NCBI GenBank assembly: GCA_003990745.1
Contig: RBNI01005104.1
Span: forward strand, 1-13,020
Direction: 5' to 3'
Length of the DNA stretch: 13,020 nucleotides
Source: Jimgerdemannia flammicorona
Lineage: Eukaryota > Mucoromycota > Endogonomycetes > Endogonales > Endogonaceae
Of this stretch, positions 9,785 to 13,020 are shown piece after piece; within the stretch, counting starts at the first letter, position 1, and every line of letters starts with the position of its first letter. The notes beneath the pieces are model-generated. The model saw only the letters and a list, made by a program, of their open reading frames with translations. It was not told where the DNA came from and ran no database searches. Made by a program: the position numbers and the translations under genes.

Positions 9785-11800
9785 GCTCATCCTCTATAAG
9801 TCTGCATCTCTCTCCTCTTAAGCTATATCTAAGTTATGTTTGATAGCTAATTCCTCCTCTTCAACCTCTCTTATCTCCAATCCAACCAGCAGTTCAGCCA
9901 TCTCCCTATCTTCCTTTTCCTCAAATTCCTCACAATACTCCAGGCAGGCCTCCTGCTAGAGTTTCAGTCTATAATGGTCCACCCAACAGAAGACAGCCCT
10001 CTCACAGCAATAACAGTCAGCTCAGCCTCTCTCTCTTTATCAATCTTATACCTCTCCTCTTTTAGAAGAATCACAAAAACCTCTACCTTCAGTACCTCCA
10101 CTACTTTATTACTATGCAGAATCTGTGTCCAATGCTCTTTGCTTATCACTCTTAGGTCCACTTCTCCCAACTCTTCAGCTGCAAAGTTGTTCATCATCTG
10201 GTACATCCACAATAGATTCCCCACCTCCTTCTCTCTAGGTATTACTGGTCTCCCAGTATTCAGCATTGTGGTATCAGCCCTGATACTCACATTCTTATCC
10301 CATCTCTCCTCTGAGACATTCATCAGCTCATCCTTACCAACTGCTACCACCTGTTTCTCTTTTGCTATGTCAGGAACTTGAAAGTGAACTTACTGGATAC
10401 TATGCATCAGCATATCCTCTACTGCCTTACTCCTCCCAGCTGGCTCTCTCCTGATAAAAAGAGGAGAAGTACTATCCAATTTCTCTTTCCAGATCTCAAA
10501 TATACTATCTACATATGAGTCATCATCTGTCATCTTCCCAGCTCCATCCAGGTCCTCTTCTCTCTTCTCTTCTCTCTTACTAGCCCAGATACTTGCCTTG
10601 GCCTCTTCAAACTCTATAGCTCAACTAGTATTCTTCTTTGTCTCTCCATTTATGCTCACCATCAACTCTCTCTACCTCTTGCATCCTTGAGCCCTCTCCT
10701 TCTGCCTTTTGTCTATCCAAATATACTTCGCATCTATAATTTCCAAATGTGTTATCTCTTCATATACCTTACAGGCCTTTGCTCTCTGCTCAACTGTCTC
10801 ACTCATCTCCTCCAAGGCCTTCAGTAGATCCTCCTTCTTCTCCTCCTCCTCACTCCTCTTTACTCTTGATACCTTATAGATAAAGGCCCCCTATACCATA
10901 ACTGATGGCCAGTCACTTATCTTTCCAGTGGCCTCCTTCTCTAATAATCAAATCTTGATATCAATATCTCCAGTCCTAATGGTAGTCCCCTCCTATATCT
11001 AGAAACCAATATCAACTATATTGTCATACTCTGTCATCACTTCCTCAACTCTCCTCCTATCTTAACTACCATTACTATAGACACTCTCTTCACTAGTAAC
11101 TAAACCACTCTGGGGTCCTATCTCAGATAGTGAATCATAGAGATCACTACTTCCCCAATAGCTAATCCAGTCTTTCAAGCCTCTTCTAGCAGACCTCTCT
11201 CCTTAAAGCCTACCTCAACCTCCTTTAGATCCTTTAGGAACTTCATCAATATAGCTCCAGCTACCTGCTTCAAGATAATCCTCAAGACCATTCTCACTAT
11301 TACAACTAAGTCCTAGAAGTATAAGGTCACAGCAAACTCTGAGATTGACTTCTTGAGTAATGGTATCACCACTAGCTCCATCATACTATCTACTAGGTCT
11401 CTCTTCCACTTCAGGAACCCCTGCTCTATCTCGCCATTGGCTATTATATCTCTTTTTTTTCCTAATTCCACATCACACTTCCATCAGCAGTTACTCTACC
11501 AGCCACAGCACCTCTAGCACCTATGCTCACATCCCCCACCTAAGTATCACTCTTTCTCCCAATACTAGCCTTGTCCTTTCTCTCAACAGCACCAGCCCTA
11601 ACTCTAGTCTGCTATCTACTCTTCTTTACCCTATTCTGAAAGCTAAAGGGGCCAGGCCTTCCCCAATTTTCATCTGACATCAGTTCTTCTCCAGAGCTCT
11701 CTCCACTCTTTGACTCTCTAAAGGCCCATCCCTAGTTCATAACCTCTCTCTACAGTCTGACAGCCAAATGTCCTAGGTCTACCTAACCTAGCATACCTGT
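9785..11800 (-). pseudogene. ORF1 of copy C, decayed
   Basis: The clearest segment is 9964-10350. It has EERWDKNVSIRADTTML, EKEVGNLLWMYQMMNN, AAEELGEVDLRVISKEHW and YKIDKEREAEL, nearly residue for residue the blocks of copy A at 3195-3677. Further 5' (higher coordinates), the acidic coiled-coil segment (plus-strand CTC/CTT-rich tract near 10830-10860) and the LLKK block near 11340-11360 can be recognised in short broken frames. The N-terminus near 11700-11800 is too eroded for a reliable start codon. The ORF1-ORF2 spacing of about 45 bp is as in copy A, ending at the same AAAAAATGTTAGTTGTAC sequence (plus strand, about 9733-9750). Confidence 0.75.
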
Positions 11801-11856
11801 TAGAACTCTTGCTCAATGATATTTTTATAGTACCTTTTCTCCGAGTTGTGTCAATT

Positions 11857-11910
11857 ACCATTGTTTGAAGTTGGTGTAATGTGAATTATATAGAAGAAAG
11901 ATATGATAAG
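11857..11910 (-). other. 5' UTR/terminus of copy C
   Basis: The plus strand 11857-11905 aligns at roughly 65-70 percent by eye with 5093-5139 of copy A, sharing ATTG, GTGTAA..TGAAT and GAAAG in order. It is the outer edge of recognisable LINE sequence; beyond it only AT-rich DNA follows. Confidence 0.5.
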
Positions 11911-12440
11911 TCTAATAGATTCTATTTGATCAAAATTATAAAGATACTTTGATAATCAAATAATTGTACATTTCTTTATTATTTTCTCTTCTCTTATATA
12001 ATTTAATTGTTTCTCCTTATTATTGGGATTATATTTAATTATTCATTTTATATTAACTAATTGATATTTAGTTGATAATATATTCTCTATAGTTAATACT
12101 AGATACTAATAACTTTAATTTTTTTTTTATTTTAGATAAATTGAGTTATATTTATAATAAAAAACTTATTATTATTCTTATTTTCAAAATAAAAATTATC
12201 TACTTTATAATATTCAGTTATAGAGGAAGAGATATATAAAAGTATAATATATTTTTTCTAATATTATTTAAAATTTTAATTATATATATTTTTGAATATC
12301 TATTTGATATAGATTTATTTCATATTAAATTTTTAGAAATAGAATTATTCAAAGGAGATATTAAAATAATATATTTAACTTCTATTTACTTTAGAATTTT
12401 CTTGCTTCTTTTTATTTATTTAAAGAAATTTTTTATTATA
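11911..12440. other. AT-rich spacer, no gene seen
   Basis: About 530 bp of very AT-rich sequence (clearly above 75 percent A+T by eye) with poly-T and poly-A tracts (for example 12119-12134), many TTTAT/ATATA words and almost no G or C clusters. CpG is absent. No reading frame of interest, tRNA or LINE motif is recognisable. It ends abruptly near 12445, where composition switches to that of an ordinary gene. It could be a heavily mutated (RIP-like) older insertion, or the AT-rich promoter region of the gene to its right. Confidence 0.7.
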
Positions 12441-12460
12441 CCTTTCACCAATCAAATCGA

Positions 12461-13020
12461 ATGTCGCGGAGTATGCCTGATTGGGGAATACATTTTAATC
12501 GGGTTCGACCCGAAAAAGATGATTGTTTCCCAAGAGCGAGTGTGGCAAACACAAGCTTATTGTACTTGACTTGCGAACATACCTGCAAACCCACATTCAC
12601 AATCATGCAAGTATCGTTGTTAAAGGATAATACCACCAGCGACAACTCCAAAGAGCTCAAGGTCCACGTCAAGGTTTCCGCCATCGACGATGAGCAGGCG
12701 GAGCTCATATATAGCCATTCCTTCAACCTTCAACGACTGGAGGAGGGTCGATTCATTGCTGTCGAAGTCTTCAACGAGCAACCCAAGTCTGCTGATCTCA
12801 GGAAATACGGAAAGTTGTTATTTAGGGCCCTCTTTTCGGAGAATGACTCCAGTCCAGCCCATAAGATGCTTGATAAAATATTACCGCCAAACCCAACGGG
12901 TCGAATCCTGCTTGAGCTCAACCATGATCATGATCTCGACGTTATCCCCTGGGAGTACACGTGGGGCAATCATGCATTTCTGGTACACCAATGCATGTTT
13001 GCTCGCATGTACAATATGGT
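12461..13020 (+). CDS. N-terminal part of a CHAT-domain (caspase-like) protein, runs off the window
   Basis: The frame is open from 12395 (in-frame TAG at 12392) to the window end. The first ATG, 12461, opens MSRSMPDWGIHF; a second in-frame ATG at 12605 (MQVSLLKDN) is a plausible alternative because many CHAT proteins start shortly before such a strand. About 186 codons are visible. Residues about 60-100 form a beta-rich segment ending in HSFNLQRLEEG. Then come YGKLLFRALFSEN, GRILLELNHDHDLDVIPWEY and HAFLVHQCMFAR. The order LxxALF, RxxLEL, LxxIPWEY, FLxxxxxxxR is the typical N-terminal half of the CHAT fold. The catalytic His and Cys would lie beyond 13020. CHAT proteins are clan CD caspase/separase relatives and often act as effectors or proteases in immunity and cell-death systems, including fungal NLR-like proteins. 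No intron, stop or decay is seen and CpG is normal, so the gene looks live. Its complete architecture is unknown. Confidence 0.7.
   Translation, partial: MSRSMPDWGIHFNRVRPEKDDCFPRASVANTSLLYLTCEHTCKPTFTIMQVSLLKDNTTSDNSKELKVHVKVSAIDDEQAELIYSHSFNLQRLEEGRFIAVEVFNEQPKSADLRKYGKLLFRALFSENDSSPAHKMLDKILPPNPTGRILLELNHDHDLDVIPWEYTWGNHAFLVHQCMFARMYNM

Larger units (their letters stand above)
6785..11910 (-). mobile_element. LINE copy C, complete 5' end, 3'-truncated after the RT thumb
   Basis: This is the longest and most decayed copy, about 5.1 kb on the minus strand: 5' UTR (about 11910-11800), ORF1 (about 11800-9785), then ORF2 from 9741 through endonuclease, RT and the thumb/connection region to about 6795, where the 5' end of copy B begins. 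The expected C-terminal part (RNase H domain in Tad1-type elements), 3' UTR and tail are missing. The hand count of CpG is only about 6 in 5.1 kb. Stops and small indels occur throughout. It is alignable with A over ORF1, the endonuclease and the RT, so they are one family. Confidence 0.85.

Noticed and set aside
788..11910. LTR retrotransposon or DNA transposon
   Set aside because: No long terminal repeats, tRNA primer site, protease/integrase or terminal inverted repeats seen. Endonuclease followed by RT in one ORF after an ORF1 is LINE organisation.
11911..12440. Mitochondrial DNA insertion
   Set aside because: Base composition would fit, but no mitochondrial gene, tRNA or intron motif could be recognised.
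12445..12921. Minus-strand frames under the CHAT gene
   Set aside because: The plus-strand frame has recognisable CHAT motifs and runs uninterrupted to the window end; the minus-strand frames show no motif.

Overview
The window is a stretch of nested, decaying non-LTR retrotransposons (LINEs) from what looks like a filamentous fungus. It is bounded on the left by the 3' end of a different retroelement and on the right by the 5' part of an ordinary, undecayed gene. The fungal assignment is inference. It rests on Tad1/jockey-like LINEs with an ORF1 plus an endonuclease-reverse transcriptase ORF2, a TTAGGG-type telomeric motif, strong CpG depletion of repeats as expected from cytosine methylation or RIP-like mutation, and an intron-free start of a CHAT-domain gene. 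No species can be named from sequence alone.

Layout. (1) 1-775, plus strand: C-terminal end of an open reading frame with a Cys-rich CCHC-like knuckle, about 390 bp of 3' UTR, and an AATAAA signal at 757-762. (2) 776-793: an 18-bp block of C-strand telomeric repeat that begins 13 bp after AATAAA. (3) About 788-5145, minus strand: LINE copy A, with complete 5' UTR, ORF1, endonuclease and RT up to just after the catalytic palm, where it stops at the telomeric block. (4) About 5145-6785, minus strand: LINE copy B, with complete 5' end but cut off inside ORF1. (5) About 6785-11910, minus strand: LINE copy C, with complete 5' end, ORF1, endonuclease, RT and thumb, but cut off before the 3' end. 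(6) About 11910-12440: extremely AT-rich DNA with no gene seen. (7) 12461-13020, plus strand: N-terminal part of a CHAT (caspase-like) protein running off the window.

The three LINE copies belong to one family. They share alignable ORF1 protein, an RT that is alignable where both A and C retain it, and a 5' UTR block. All three lie in the same orientation with intact 5' ends and missing 3' ends, the reverse of normal LINE truncation. The simplest reading is a Russian doll: B inserted in C, A inserted in B, and everything beyond A's RT then separated or lost at the telomeric-repeat junction. A hand count of CpG dinucleotides (about 8 per kb in A, 2.4 in B, 1.2 in C) independently gives the same age order, C oldest and A youngest.

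The most interesting point is the junction at 757-800. A sense-strand retroelement 3' end is joined directly to CCCTAA repeats, which are joined in turn to the interior of another LINE at a place where that LINE's own codons contain or nearly contain TTAGGG. This polarity is what reverse transcription primed from a telomeric G-overhang would give, on a chromosome end healed by telomerase at a break. An ordinary insertion of a LINE with a CCCTAA-like tail is the main alternative. No intact, autonomous element is present in the window.
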